Shown in pieces: positions 1-10,268 of a DNA stretch of 64,000 bases. How positions within the stretch are numbered: position 1 is the first letter of the stretch; every line of letters starts with the position of its first letter. Origin of the DNA: Endozoicomonas sp. SCSIO W0465 (GTDB taxonomy: Bacteria > Pseudomonadota > Gammaproteobacteria > Pseudomonadales > Endozoicomonadaceae). Below the pieces are notes generated by a model. That model was not told where the DNA came from. It did no database searches and was given only the letters and a program-made list of their open reading frames with translations. The stretch spans positions 1,280,001 through 1,344,000 of the forward strand of contig NZ_CP092417.1 in assembly GCF_023716865.1 (NCBI RefSeq), given 5' to 3'. Both the position numbers and the translations under genes were made by a program.

Positions 1-44
1 TATAAAGGTACGACACTCTATTATGGAAACAAGGTGTCATATTT

Positions 45-62
45 ACTGACTAATCAGTCAGT
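45..62. promoter_or_regulatory. near-perfect dyad upstream of the PEP-synthase-like gene (possible operator)
   Basis: The 18-base stretch ACTGACTAATCAGTCAGT is an almost perfect inverted repeat lying about 125 bases before the start codon at 187. Dyads of this length are typical of TetR- or GntR-type operators, but no regulator gene is next to it in the window. It is a sequence observation with an inferred role. Confidence 0.25.
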
Positions 63-186
63 GATCTATGTAAAAACAGATGGTTAACTGTTTATACAAT
101 CAATTTACAGCTTACTGAAAGTTCGATAAAAACTCAGACTTTAACCTCCAGTCATGGATGAATATTTGCGTTAGAGGGATATCATA

Positions 187-3100
187 ATGTCACCTGATAA
201 AGCTCATAGTTCGACTCATCAAACCCCATCAACTCATTCAAAACAGAATACCGAGACCACGAGTCCATTCAAACGTTATGTCAGTCAAACTGATACCCGT
301 AGGAGCGACATAACGTCATTAACCAAGCGCTTCTGCCTACCTGTTTCAGCCCCGCTAGACCGGGCTGATGACTACGCGCTCCCCAATCGGGAACAGCTGG
401 GTGGCAAGGGGATGTTCTTACGTAGCATGGAGGAAGCAGGCCTGCCGATCCCGCCGTTCAAATGTGTTACCGCTCAGGTGATGAATGCGCTGGAACAACA
501 CCCTCTGGATATGGGTCGTTTAGCACCCTATCTCTCCGGGATCCTTCCCGGGATGCTCGATGAAGCGGGACAAACCAGTCTGGCAAACATCAGGGACCGC
601 CTCAATGCCTTGCCACCCTCAGACCAGGCCAAAAGGGATAACTGGCTGGCGGGCCTGTCGACATTTATCGCCAGCGATGACTTTTACCAACAAGTTAAAG
701 ATTCTGAAGCGGCCCGACACATCAGGGATCTGCGCCGTCAGCTGAACGAACTGTCCCCATCACAGCCAGTGATTGTTCGCAGCTCTGGCATCAACGAAGA
801 TAACTACGGCGATGCCCAGGCAGGCAAATACCGCTCTGAAGTTCAGGGCGAAGATGATGTGTTGCGGACCTGCCTGAAGGTGATGGCCTCCGGTTACCGG
901 CCTGAAGTCTGCCCGGAGGGTGGACCACAACCCATGGCACTGATCATCCAGCACTGCATTGACTGCCACTATGGCGGGGTGGTCATGAGCTATCAATCAC
1001 TGCAGGATAATACCGTCCGGGTTGAGTACACACCCGGTCAGCCCAGAGGCGCAGTGGCCGGACAGTCCGGTACCATTCCCCACCGTATCGACATTGGCCG
1101 TAAAGCAGGGGTTGACAACGCGCAGTACTTTCCCGGGACGATCTCAAGTCACTTCGTTCTACAAAAGAACACTGATAACAACGGCTATTCGGAAACAGAG
1201 ATTCAGGATGCTGATACCCAATCAGACGGAAGTAGCCAGCAGCTCAGCGATGGCCTGGTGTCGGAACTCAGGGAAGCGGTGACAAAGCTGGAAGATCTAC
1301 TGCTTTGTCCGGTGGATGTGGAGTTTGCCATCGATCATGGGGGACGCCTGTTTTTGTTGCAGGTGCGCCCTGTTACCCGACTCTCCGGCGGAATGGATTT
1401 TGCCCTCTCAATACCCGAACCCGAAGAAACCCTGGCCAGTGGCGAGGGCGCCAGCGAAGGCTACTGCACCGGACCACTCTGGGTGGCCAAAAACCGGGCA
1501 GCAGACACCCTGCCGGAGGGAGCCATTGTCGTGGCCCGACATGGTGAAGAGTGGATGCTTGAGCCTGAGTGCCTGGAGCGGGCAGCGGGTTTTGTTTTTG
1601 CTGCAGGTGGAACCAATGACCATGTGGCGATCACCCTGAGACAGGCAGAAAAACCCTGTCTGCTGGCCGGTGACCAGTACCCGGCCGTGGCTGCTCAGGA
1701 TGGTCAACAGGCGACGCTGGCCTGCGCCCGTTTTAACGGTTCGCCTGGTGCCTTTGTGGTTGCCGGTGACCTGACCGGAAAACTGGCCAGTCACAGAAGC
1801 TCATCCCCGGCATTTTCTGATGTGCCGTTAGCGGAAGCTTTAGCGTCACGTGATGATTTGTTCCCCCCTGAAGGCACATTCCTTCAGGTGTTTATCGCTT
1901 TTCAATGGCTTACCGACCAAAATGCTCGCTTGCTGGCATTTTTCGCTCCCGGCGGCGGGCTGGATTGTCTGGCAGACCCGATAAAACTGAGCATGTCGGC
2001 ACAACGGTCAGAGCTGCTGGCTGCAACTCAGACCCGTACAAAACAACTGATTCAGGGGGCTGAAGCCCTGTTGGATGGTTACCGGGCATTCCTGCAGCTC
2101 GCTGGTAACCGCCATTCACCCCAGCTCCAGCCATTGCGAGATGAATTACCGCAACTGATGACCCGGTTTGAGACGCTGAAACAGACCATCGGATCAGGGT
2201 TAGAGCGTATCACCCTGCCCCTGCGGGCCGATGAAGAACGGCCGGTATCCCCGGAAACGTTTCGCCAGTGGGTGGCAGACTGTCATCAGTTACAATCCTG
2301 TCTTCAGGAACTCAATCCCCGGAGGGCAGAGCAGGTCCATAGTGTCCATGACCTGATTTTTGCCCTGCATAAGCGCTTCATAAAGGCGCTCGGACCAGTC
2401 ACTCTGGCTTCTGGTCAGGGCACGGTATCGGCAAAAGAAAACATCACCTATCTTGATTTCACGCCTCCCGGTGAAGAGGCGCTGTTATTGAGTCCGTTTA
2501 GCAAAGCATCCATCGAAAAATTCCGGCGTCCAGTGACTGTCGTCAGTATGGTGGATGCTTTGATTGTTAACCTGGAGTTAGGAAATCATACGAGCATTAT
2601 CGAGCTACTTGAACACGCCGAGGGAGGGAAAGGACGAACCTTACGGCTGAAATTTTCTGACTATTTTATGGAACCTGATGGCAGTGATAAACCCGAAAAG
2701 TTAAAGCGTATGTGGTTTCTGGTGCAGTTACTGAAAGCGATAGAACTGGATAAAAATGCAGATAGCATGAAGCTGTATTGCAATGCCGTAGCGGGAGAAG
2801 TCATCGTCGAATGCCCACACATGTCATCAAGGCAGGCCATGCAAGATGCCTTTGAAAAACTGATATCCGTGTTAAACTATCTTAAAGATGTGGATCTACA
2901 ATTGGAAGATGTAGCCACTTTTGAAGGAGATCAGTGGAACTTTAACTTGCTTGCACAACGCCTTAATAGCAATATTAAGGCAGAAGCCAATAGATTCGCC
3001 TTTCGAAATTGCCTTTTCGAATTAACAATTCGTAATTACAGTTTGAACAGTAATCTCAGTTACGATCAGTTATTAAGTAACCACGAACAGTTTATTATTC

Positions 3101-3774
3101 ATACTCAACTGTTAGCAGTGTGCCTGAAAGCACCGGGGGACAACCTTCGGGAAATGTTAATGAGTGATGAGCTCGATGAGGACATCCGCCGACAACTTTT
3201 ACATCATCTTTTATTGTTTAATCCAACAAACGCTACTCCATTGGTTGAGCATGTGTATGATGACTTGAAAGATCGATACTTTGTTATCAAACCATCCTTA
3301 AGTTACCGCCTGGATTTTTATGTTCCACCCTGTCAGCCGCTTCCGGATAATAAGGAGAAAATCAAGAGTGTACTGCTGAATCTGAAACTCGGGCTACGTG
3401 ATACCAGCCAGTCGGTGAGAAATGATAAAGATATTGTATTACCAATTATTAAAGTACGTCCAAAAGATCTGCAATATGTTGGTGAAGAACTAAAGAATGA
3501 TAAAGATGTCGTCATGGCCGCCGTCACTCAAAATGGCTCCCAGTTGAAATATGCCAGCCCGGAGCTTCAGGATGATAATGAGGTGGTAATGGCAGCTCTT
3601 GCACAGCAACCATTCGCTCTGATGTATGCAAGCGAAAGAATCCGAAGCAATAAAAATATTATTAAAATGGTAACGGTTAATGATCTTAATAACTTAAAAT
3701 TTGCCAGTGAAAAGTTATTGAATGATGGTCAATATCTTCTGGGCCTCGACTTTAGAGTTTTAAGAGCACAATAG
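187..3774 (+). pseudogene. PEP synthase/pyruvate phosphate dikinase-like protein with DUF4116 repeats, 3' end cut by an IS
   Basis: The protein has the N-terminal PEP/pyruvate-binding (ATP-grasp) fold signatures: a GGKG segment near residue 75, a VRSSG..ED segment near residue 200, and a LLQVRPVT segment near residue 400. A mobile phosphohistidine domain follows (GGTNDHVAIT, with the catalytic-type His at residue 479). The C-terminal PEP-binding barrel of true PEP synthase is not recognisable. In its place are a long unassigned middle section and, from about residue 1058, tandem DUF4116-like repeats (pattern NDKDVVMAAV...YASPEL). The start at 187 has GAGGGA about 8 bases upstream. An IS4-type element enters at 3745, so the last nine residues are IS-encoded. 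The lost 38 residues survive at 5280-5396, and the intact protein would be 1224 residues. It resembles rifampicin phosphotransferase-type architectures, but the substrate is unknown. The truncated product may still fold. Confidence 0.8.
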
Positions 3775-5271
3775 TTCCGGCGCATAATCTGCTAAAAGCA
3801 ACCATCCCCAATGACGAAATTCGAGATGGTTGCCATGCTCACTTCAGATCATCAAGTAATCCTCAGGGAGCTCGCTTCATATACAACCTTTCTTGCTGGA
3901 GCGCTATCATCAACTGCAGTACCAACGTTCTGCGAACTGCTGTTCGGTTGCATGCTTTCAGCCGACGGCTTTGTTACACAGGCGTTGTTAACAATTGATT
4001 TTCATTGTGTGTGGAGCAGCTACCACCACTGGCTATCTCAGGGCAAGTGGCAATGGAAGAACTTGGCACGCCACTTGATCCGTCTGGTCTGCTCCAAAGC
4101 TCCTGAGAATCAACCTGTGGTCCTGGGGCTTGATGACTGGGTAATCGAACGGTTTTCCGACAAAGCCCCTGCTTGTCGTACACATCATCAACACAGCAAG
4201 AAACGCAATCGGCCGACGTACATCTGGGGGCAGTGTTGGGTTTCCCTGGCCATCATATTTGAGCGGGCTGCAGATGAAGTATTTACCGCCATACCGGTGA
4301 TCTCATTTCCGACACCAGCTTCAGGTAACACCAGCAAACTGAAAATTGCCGTGGCCATGCTCAGGGTGGTACGCAATGAAGTGAAGGATCGAGTGCTACG
4401 CCTGCTAACCGATTGCTGGTATATGAACTGGACACTGATAAAGCCAGCTCTGGAAATGAACATAGAAGTTGTTGGTCAGATACCTTCAAATCGGGCCCTC
4501 TATGCTTTGCCGCCAGCACCCACCGTAAAGAAGCGAGGGCGCCCAAAAAAGTACGGCATCAAGATGACGACAGAACAGGTTAAGAAACTGCCGGAAGAAA
4601 AAGCAACAGTATGGATGTACGGCAAATTTCGCAAAATACGTTATCGTACCCTGATCTGTCGCGCCAGATTCCTTAAAGGTCGTGAAGTACGCGTCGTCTG
4701 GAGTCGCTTTGAAAATGACAAAGGTCTGACCGAAAGCAGAATATTCATCTCGACCAATCCGGAACTTGAGGGACTGGAGGTGCTTCGTGCCTATTCCCGG
4801 AGATGGCCGGTAGAGCCAATGTTTCACCAACTCAAACATGCTTTTGGCTGTTGCCATTTATGGCAGCAGAAATTGCGAACACTGCTTCGATGGATGCATT
4901 TGAAAATGGCAGGCTATGCATTATTGCAGTTATTAACCGTTTGTAAAAATCAGGCATGTCTGAATATTTCTCGGATACCCTGGAGAAGCCCGGATACAAC
5001 CACTGCAGGCATGATGAAAATTGCTCTTTCAGGAATTATTCCGAGGTTCTCTATTCGCAAGGGCTGGAACAGATATAAGCAAAAATATGAGTTCAATTTT
5101 CGCGATCTGATCGACCAGTTAATACCGGATAATTCAGAAGCAGCATAACTAAAGGCTTTTAGGCAAAAAACGGAAGTAATAACGAACTTGGAAAAACAGT
5201 TCACTGATTTCGGCTTGCTTCACTATAAAAAGCTGACCGAATTATCGTTTTATACAGACTCTAAAGTCGAG
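3745..5271 (+). mobile_element. IS4/IS701-type insertion sequence inserted in the DUF4116 gene
   Basis: The element is bounded by a perfect 13-base inverted repeat, CTCGACTTTAGAG at 3745-3757 and its complement at 5259-5271. It is flanked by the 8-base target duplication TTCTGGGC at 3737-3744 and 5272-5279. It is 1527 bases long with one transposase gene. Removing it and one duplication joins the flanking coding sequence in frame (…YLLG|LIKDNP…), which fixes the boundaries firmly. Confidence 0.93.
3811..5148 (+). CDS. IS4/IS701-type DDE transposase
   Basis: This 445-residue protein is the only gene of the element at 3745-5271. It carries a DDE catalytic domain: an LGLDDWVIER segment supplies the first Asp, LLTDCWYMN the second. 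The segment YSRRWPVEPMFHQLK fits the Y-(2)-R-(3)-E-(6)-K signature of the IS4 group with the catalytic Glu. The frame is intact, so the copy could be active. No strong ribosome site precedes 3811. The internal ATG at 3835 sits better behind GAGATGG and could be the real start. The IS4/IS701 assignment is from motif pattern only. Confidence 0.88.
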   Translation: MTKFEMVAMLTSDHQVILRELASYTTFLAGALSSTAVPTFCELLFGCMLSADGFVTQALLTIDFHCVWSSYHHWLSQGKWQWKNLARHLIRLVCSKAPENQPVVLGLDDWVIERFSDKAPACRTHHQHSKKRNRPTYIWGQCWVSLAIIFERAADEVFTAIPVISFPTPASGNTSKLKIAVAMLRVVRNEVKDRVLRLLTDCWYMNWTLIKPALEMNIEVVGQIPSNRALYALPPAPTVKKRGRPKKYGIKMTTEQVKKLPEEKATVWMYGKFRKIRYRTLICRARFLKGREVRVVWSRFENDKGLTESRIFISTNPELEGLEVLRAYSRRWPVEPMFHQLKHAFGCCHLWQQKLRTLLRWMHLKMAGYALLQLLTVCKNQACLNISRIPWRSPDTTTAGMMKIALSGIIPRFSIRKGWNRYKQKYEFNFRDLIDQLIPDNSEAA

Positions 5272-5396
5272 TTCTGGGCTTAATTAAAGATAATCCTCGC
5301 GCTGCCAATTTTGCTGGTGAAGAGCTTAAACAGGATAAGACCTTTATCAGCTCAGCAATCCAGATAAATCCTAAAGCTCGGAAGTACCTACTGTAA
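5272..5396 (+). pseudogene. severed C-terminal piece of the PEP-synthase-like/DUF4116 protein
   Basis: This fragment starts with the right-hand target duplication TTCTGGGC and reads LIKDNPRAANFAGEEL… to a TAA at 5394-5396. It is another DUF4116-type unit and was the natural C-terminus of the gene at 187. It has no start of its own and is not expected to be translated. Confidence 0.85.
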
Positions 5397-5589
5397 GCGA
5401 GTATCCACTGGAGTAAAAGTTTATCAGCAAACCAAAAGCAATTTATAATCAAATGCATATTTAAAAAGTATCGTCGGCAATGAACCCAGCATTGAGCCTG
5501 CGTAATTGTCTGAGTGGGCCTATCCACAAACGCCGGACGGGGATTTTCCGAACCCATTTCCTGCTACAGCAGCTTCTGTTACTGGGTAG

Positions 5590-5667
5590 GTGAAATCATT
5601 GGCTTTACCAGATAATGTAGTCAGCCTTGATGAGGTACGTAGACGTAAGAAGATGCAGAAGGCATAA
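5590..5667 (+). CDS. possible 25-residue basic peptide
   Basis: A GTG (5590) or TTG (5599) start opens a short frame ending in LDEVRRRKKMQKA and a TAA at 5665-5667, 37 bases before the next gene. The charged, helix-prone C-terminus and the position just ahead of a gene suggest a small leader protein, but there is no ATG and no convincing ribosome site. The rest of 5397-5704 holds nothing I recognise. Confidence 0.25.
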   Translation: MKSLALPDNVVSLDEVRRRKKMQKA

Positions 5668-5704
5668 CTGATGGTTGAATTTTCTTTTCTGGAGTAATCA
5701 ACGA

Positions 5705-6307
5705 ATGAATACCACTAACCCCCCAGCCAAACCAACCATGGATTATGCCCAATTGCTGGAAGCGCTGAACCGGGCCAGCACTTTTGATCTGTTCCGGCTC
5801 AATGCCATGATCGACCGTGAGCTGGAGTCGCCTGAGCGTATTGGCCGGATCAAGGCGGCGCTAACCATCGGGCAGAAGCTGAGCTACTTTGACCGTAACA
5901 GCAATTCACTGCGTGACTGTGAACTGTTGCAGCTTAAACAAAAGCGGGCATTGGTACTGGATTTTACCGATGGCAAACGTTGGACGGTACCCTACTATAT
6001 GCTCAATCTTGAAGGTGCCGACGTCCGCATTAATCATGAAGCGCAAAAGGGTCTCAGTCGCCATGCCATTGCTGTAGGCGACCTGCTGGGTTTTAAAGAC
6101 AAGCATGGGGAGGAACATTTTGGCCATGTCCTCCGCCTGAATACCAAATCGGTCACCCTGCAGGTGGAACAGGGGCAGTGGCGGGTCGGCTATTCGCTGC
6201 TCTACCGGGTTCTGGATGGGCAGGGTGACCGGGATGGGGAGCTGTTGATTGATGGTGAGCGGTCTGACCCGTGCGGTGAGACGGTCCAGGGTTCATTGCT
6301 TGAGTGA
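5705..6307 (+). CDS. conserved hypothetical protein, soluble, ~200 residues
   Basis: I do not recognise a named family. The product is predicted soluble with no signal peptide or membrane segment. An N-terminal helical part (residues 10-60) contains FDLFRLNAMIDRELE. The C-terminal part is rich in beta-strand-like segments (YFDRNSNSLRDCELLQLKQK, KRWTVPYYMLNLEG, GDLLGFKDKHGEEHFGHVLRLNTKSVTL) and reminiscent of a small barrel domain. A TTG start at 5675 would add ten residues, but the ATG at 5705 is chosen because GGAG lies about 10 bases upstream. It sits between an IS-damaged gene and an Ntn-hydrolase and shows no frameshift. The function is unknown. Confidence 0.7.
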   Translation: MNTTNPPAKPTMDYAQLLEALNRASTFDLFRLNAMIDRELESPERIGRIKAALTIGQKLSYFDRNSNSLRDCELLQLKQKRALVLDFTDGKRWTVPYYMLNLEGADVRINHEAQKGLSRHAIAVGDLLGFKDKHGEEHFGHVLRLNTKSVTLQVEQGQWRVGYSLLYRVLDGQGDRDGELLIDGERSDPCGETVQGSLLE

Positions 6308-6546
6308 ATCACTTGTTTCCTGAAGACTGTCTGATTGCCTCTGCTCTTTTCACGAAACCCCTGCAACAGCTGTTGTCCGTCCTTTACGGCAAGCCAGATA
6401 CATCTTTTCATCTGAATGATTTGGTCCGGTTAGTGGGGACTGGCAAAGGTGCTGTGGGTGGGGCTTAATGTCTACCTTGAGAACATGGAAAAACAACAGA
6501 TCTCTGTTATTTTTGTATGAGGTACTTACAGCATGAGGATGCACCT

Positions 6547-7518
6547 ATGCCTATGTCCCTCAAGCCAGTCTTTGCCGTTGGCTCAGCTCTTATTTTTACC
6601 ACATTGCTGATACAACCGATCACCACCAACGCCTGTACTACGTTTGCTTCAGTCGGTGCGGCCAACGCCAATAACGGCCTGATCATTGCTAAAAACCGTG
6701 ATTCGACCCAGGGCTTCGAACAACTGGCGGTGCGAAAACAGGCCGGGAAAAATACCTATCTCGGGCTTTTTTTCAACACCGATGACCAGCAGCCCTATCC
6801 GCTTATTTCCGCAGGTATTAATGAGTACGGACTGAGTGTGGTTCAAAACGAATCCGTTGCCATTACCAGTGCCCAACAGGCAGTAGATGCCCCACACGGC
6901 TCCGCAGTCATCTTTAACGTTCTGGAAGGTTACAGCTCAGTTGCCGATGTGCTGGCAGATCAGCAGGCGCTTTTTGGTAATGGATATGCCAACTTCCTGA
7001 TTATTGGTGATCAAACCGAGGCTATCCTGGTGGAAATTGGTCCGGAGGAGAATGCCTACCAAATCCTGCGAGCCAGCGACAACAATAATCGGGTTTATCA
7101 CACCAACCACTACGTACTGCAGTCTATGAGGAGTTATAACAAGGTCTTCTACCCTGATTCAGAGGATCGATTTGCCACCATTAAAAAGCTGATGACCGGG
7201 GCCAGCGCTCAGCTGACGGCGGAAGGCAACTATTACCAGTGGATCAACAGCGCCCAAAACGGGCAATACAACAGTATGTTCAGAAACATGACCGTAGCCA
7301 GCTGGATTGCCGAGATTCCACAAAACGGCACACCGGAGCTCCTGGTTCGGCTAACCTCACCCAATGTAAAATATCAGCAGTATAGTATTCAGTTAACTCC
7401 GGAATTCTGGAACCATCCACCCACTACAATTCAACCTTTTACGCCCAGTTTTGCAGGTTTGCAAGGTGAGCCTGTCAATAGCCAACAGCGCTACACCTAC
7501 AGCGCTACTGAACTTTAG
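6547..7518 (+). CDS. secreted Ntn-hydrolase of the linear-amide C-N hydrolase/C45-C69 type
   Basis: This is a 323-residue protein with a classical signal peptide (about residues 1-20) followed by NACTTFASVG. The Cys right after the predicted processing site is the N-terminal nucleophile typical of penicillin-V-acylase, choloylglycine-hydrolase and acyltransferase-type Ntn enzymes. Family-like segments include GLIIAKNRDS (residues ~40-50), SAGINEYGLSVVQNE (~90), and HTNHYVL (~185), which carry the conserved Asn/Arg pattern. It probably acts in the periplasm or outside the cell on a linear amide; the substrate cannot be read from the sequence. The ATG at 6547 is preferred over an upstream in-frame start at 6517, since GAGGA lies 8 bases before it and it starts the signal peptide. 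A closely similar gene follows at 7596 but is IS-interrupted. Confidence 0.82.
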   Translation: MPMSLKPVFAVGSALIFTTLLIQPITTNACTTFASVGAANANNGLIIAKNRDSTQGFEQLAVRKQAGKNTYLGLFFNTDDQQPYPLISAGINEYGLSVVQNESVAITSAQQAVDAPHGSAVIFNVLEGYSSVADVLADQQALFGNGYANFLIIGDQTEAILVEIGPEENAYQILRASDNNNRVYHTNHYVLQSMRSYNKVFYPDSEDRFATIKKLMTGASAQLTAEGNYYQWINSAQNGQYNSMFRNMTVASWIAEIPQNGTPELLVRLTSPNVKYQQYSIQLTPEFWNHPPTTIQPFTPSFAGLQGEPVNSQQRYTYSATEL

Positions 7519-7848
7519 GTCTTAATAATCCTGACCATTACATCAGATGGTTTAGATTAATTGTTTTTGTCCTCTCATTTCATCAGGAACTCGACATGTC
7601 CATACGTTATGGCATTTCCATAGCTGTAAACTTGCTACTCTCTGTTCTGTTGTTTTCGACTCAGGGAGCAAGTGCCTGCACGACCTTTGCTTCAGTAGGC
7701 TCAGCTAACTAGTTCTCGTCCAAAAACACAACCAATTGAAAACTGTAGATTTTATCCTGAAAAATTAAGTGGAGCCCTACTGCTATCTGGCGACTAAACT
7801 TCCCAAGAGCAAGAAACATAAGGGATTGCCAAAAACAGAGGACTCCAA

Positions 7849-8790
7849 ATGCGCAAAAAACGCAACCCGCAGTGTAGTATGGAACTCCATTACGTACCTC
7901 ATGAAATCTGCTCCCAGCTTTCCGGTATCTCGCAATGGCTTGACGCCCATCCACAGTTCAATGACTGGATTTATGAGGACTTAAGTTCTGGTGATAAACA
8001 GAACACTGGGCGGAACGGACTATCAGCAGAATCCGTTCTTCGTGCGGCACTCCTGAAACAGTATTTGAATTGTGATTATGACTACTTGTCGTTTGTTTTG
8101 ATGGACTCCATGCTCTTTCGAGACTTTTGTCGCCTCGAACCAAACCAGCGCCCCAGTCGCTCCAGTTTGCATGGGCTCATCAGCCTTCTTACTGCATCTA
8201 CATGGGAACGGATTAATAACTGTCAGCTAATGACCGCTAAAGATCAGGGTATTGAAAAAGGGCGCACTGTGGCTATTGACAGCACAGTCACCGAATCGGA
8301 TATCAAACCTCCTTGCGACAGTGATCTTTTAGCCAGTTCCGTTAAAGAAATTGCTGATAACCACCCTATCTACATGAAGTTCAATGCCGTTGATAACTTC
8401 CGGCGAAAAACCATTCAGGAGTGGGCAGAACATGCCCTGAAAAAGGGTGTCCGGGCCGTCAGCGATGGCTTGTCCTGTTTCCGGGGTATTGAAGATGCCG
8501 GATGCCAGCACACAGCCATCATTACCGGTGGTGGGCATGCATCCATGGAGAATGAGTTGTTCACCTGGGTAAATACCATGCTGGGAAACGTGAAAACAGC
8601 GATTACCGGTACTTACCATAAGCTCGACCCCAAGCATCTGGGCCGTTATCTATCAGAGTTCAACTATCGGTTTAACCGGCGTTTTGATATGCCTTCAATG
8701 ATCTCAAGGCTAGGTCGGGCTGCAGTCAATACAGCACCGATGCCGGATCGACTTCTCAAACTGCCAGACGTCCAGTGGAAACCGGGTTAG
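7849..8790 (+). pseudogene. chimeric ORF: ISNCY transposase N-terminus fused to IS1595 transposase C-terminus
   Basis: This 313-residue open frame is not a natural gene. Residues 1-168 are the N-terminus of the ISNCY-like transposase (identical to copy C). From ADNHPIYMKF onward it is the C-terminal half of the IS1595 transposase found intact at 15005-15961. The join at 8352/8353 is by chance in frame. A homology-based annotation would label it as a transposase, but it lacks a complete catalytic domain from either parent. Confidence 0.85.
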
Positions 8791-9056
8791 CCATCAACCG
8801 ATAATTGAAAGTCAGTTGACGTATTAATATCATTATTTCGAATGATGATGTGGGTCTTTGCTTGTTCGGAGCGGTTATGAAACCGAATTTAGTTGATAAT
8901 CTGGAGAACAAGCCGTCATGATGCCTGCTCCACCGGTAATACTGGAGAGGTTCTATTATTTCTTTACCGGGTTATAGACATAAAGAATGAAAAGCTGCAC
9001 GTATATTCTTAAATTATCTTTCCCTGTGTCATGACGTACGATCAGTGGTAATCAGG
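8353..9056 (+). mobile_element. 5'-truncated IS1595 copy inside ISNCY copy A
   Basis: About 704 bases match, in the opposite orientation, the intact IS1595 at 14739-16040, ending in the same terminal sequence …GTGGTAATCAGG at 9056. The start-proximal half, including the left terminal repeat, is missing. The 8-base duplication AAGAAATT is nevertheless present on both sides (8345-8352, 9057-9064), so the deletion runs exactly from the element's edge into its transposase gene. Confidence 0.85.
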
Positions 9057-10268
9057 AAGAAATTTGTCGGCTGCTGGAACGGGACAAACACTGACAGCGA
9101 CACCGCTTTATGAATATACCCATCACAACCGAGCCGTAAAAGATGCGGCCAGAAAATGCATCTACGCTGGCAAAGAAGAGCGGCATCAGCATTATAAAAA
9201 ACTGCTGCAGTTGACCCGAAAATCCCGGAAGGTACTTATCGAAGCTACTGTCACGCTAGCAAACGCCCGTCAGCAGGGGCAGTGTCTCCTGGCTGATGAT
9301 GCCGACAAGTGGCAGGCCGATGTGGATCACCTGTTACCCCTGGTGGATGCAATAGTCTCCCAGACAGAGCGCAGGGTCTTTAAGGGTGAAAAGGTGCCAG
9401 CCCAGGAAAAAGTGGTTAGCCTGTATGAACCCCATACGGATATCATCGTAAAAGACAGGCGGCAAGTACAGTATGGCCATAAACTGAACCTGGTTCAGGG
9501 AAAAAGTCGATTGATCCTGGACCTGGTTATTGAGGAAGGTAACCCAGCGGATTCGGACCAATTCATTCCGATGATGGAAAGACAAAAAAGAAATTTATGG
9601 TCGTGTACCTCGCCAGACAAGCGGTGACGGCGGATACGCGTGTCGCGCTAATTTGGAAAAAGCCAAGGCCATGGGAATCAGCGATGTAGCTTTTAATAAG
9701 AAGCGCGGACTTGAAGTCGAAGAGATGACTAAAAGTCAGTATGTGTATAAAACGCTCTTTCGCTTCCGGGCAGGTATTGAAGCGGGAATTTCGTGGCTAA
9801 AGAGATGTTTTGGGCTATCACGTTGCCACTGCAAGGGTTTCTGAGCGTTTTGATTCTCATTGCTGGTTATCGGTGGTCTGTTACAACCTGGTGATTCTGG
9901 CCAGACACCCGGCACCATCCTGATAGCCACCTCCACGCTACATGAAAGTACCTTTCCAGCATGGTGGGAGGATGTTTTCTGCCTGCTTTTCGCGTTTTTC
10001 TCCAATATCCGTCCCAGATTAGAGAAAAAAAGGGAAGAGTTTTTGCGGCTCTCTGGAATTTCAGGAAATATCAAAACGCACGTACAATCTAATTATGATT
10101 GCCTGATGCGTTTTTGGACGAGAACTAACTAGTTCTCGTCCAAAAACACAACCAATTGAAAACTGTAGATTTTATCCTGAAAAATTAAGTGGAGCCCTAC
10201 TGCTATCTGGCGACTAAACTTCCCAAGAGCAAGAAACATAAGGGATTGCCAAAAACAGAGGACTCCAA

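Larger units (their letters stand above)
7712..10125 (+). mobile_element. ISNCY-like element, copy A, carrying a partial IS1595
   Basis: Ends GTTCTCGTCC… (7712) and …GGACGAGAAC (10125) are inverted repeats. TAACTA flanks both sides (7706-7711, 10126-10131). Its transposase starts at 7849 but is broken at 8352 by an IS1595 remnant (8353-9056) and resumes at 9057. Relative to copy C it also has single-base changes in homopolymers: one G missing near 9081, an extra A near 9590, and an extra T near 9840. The copy is therefore inactive. The family call rests on DDE segments described for copy C. Confidence 0.88.
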
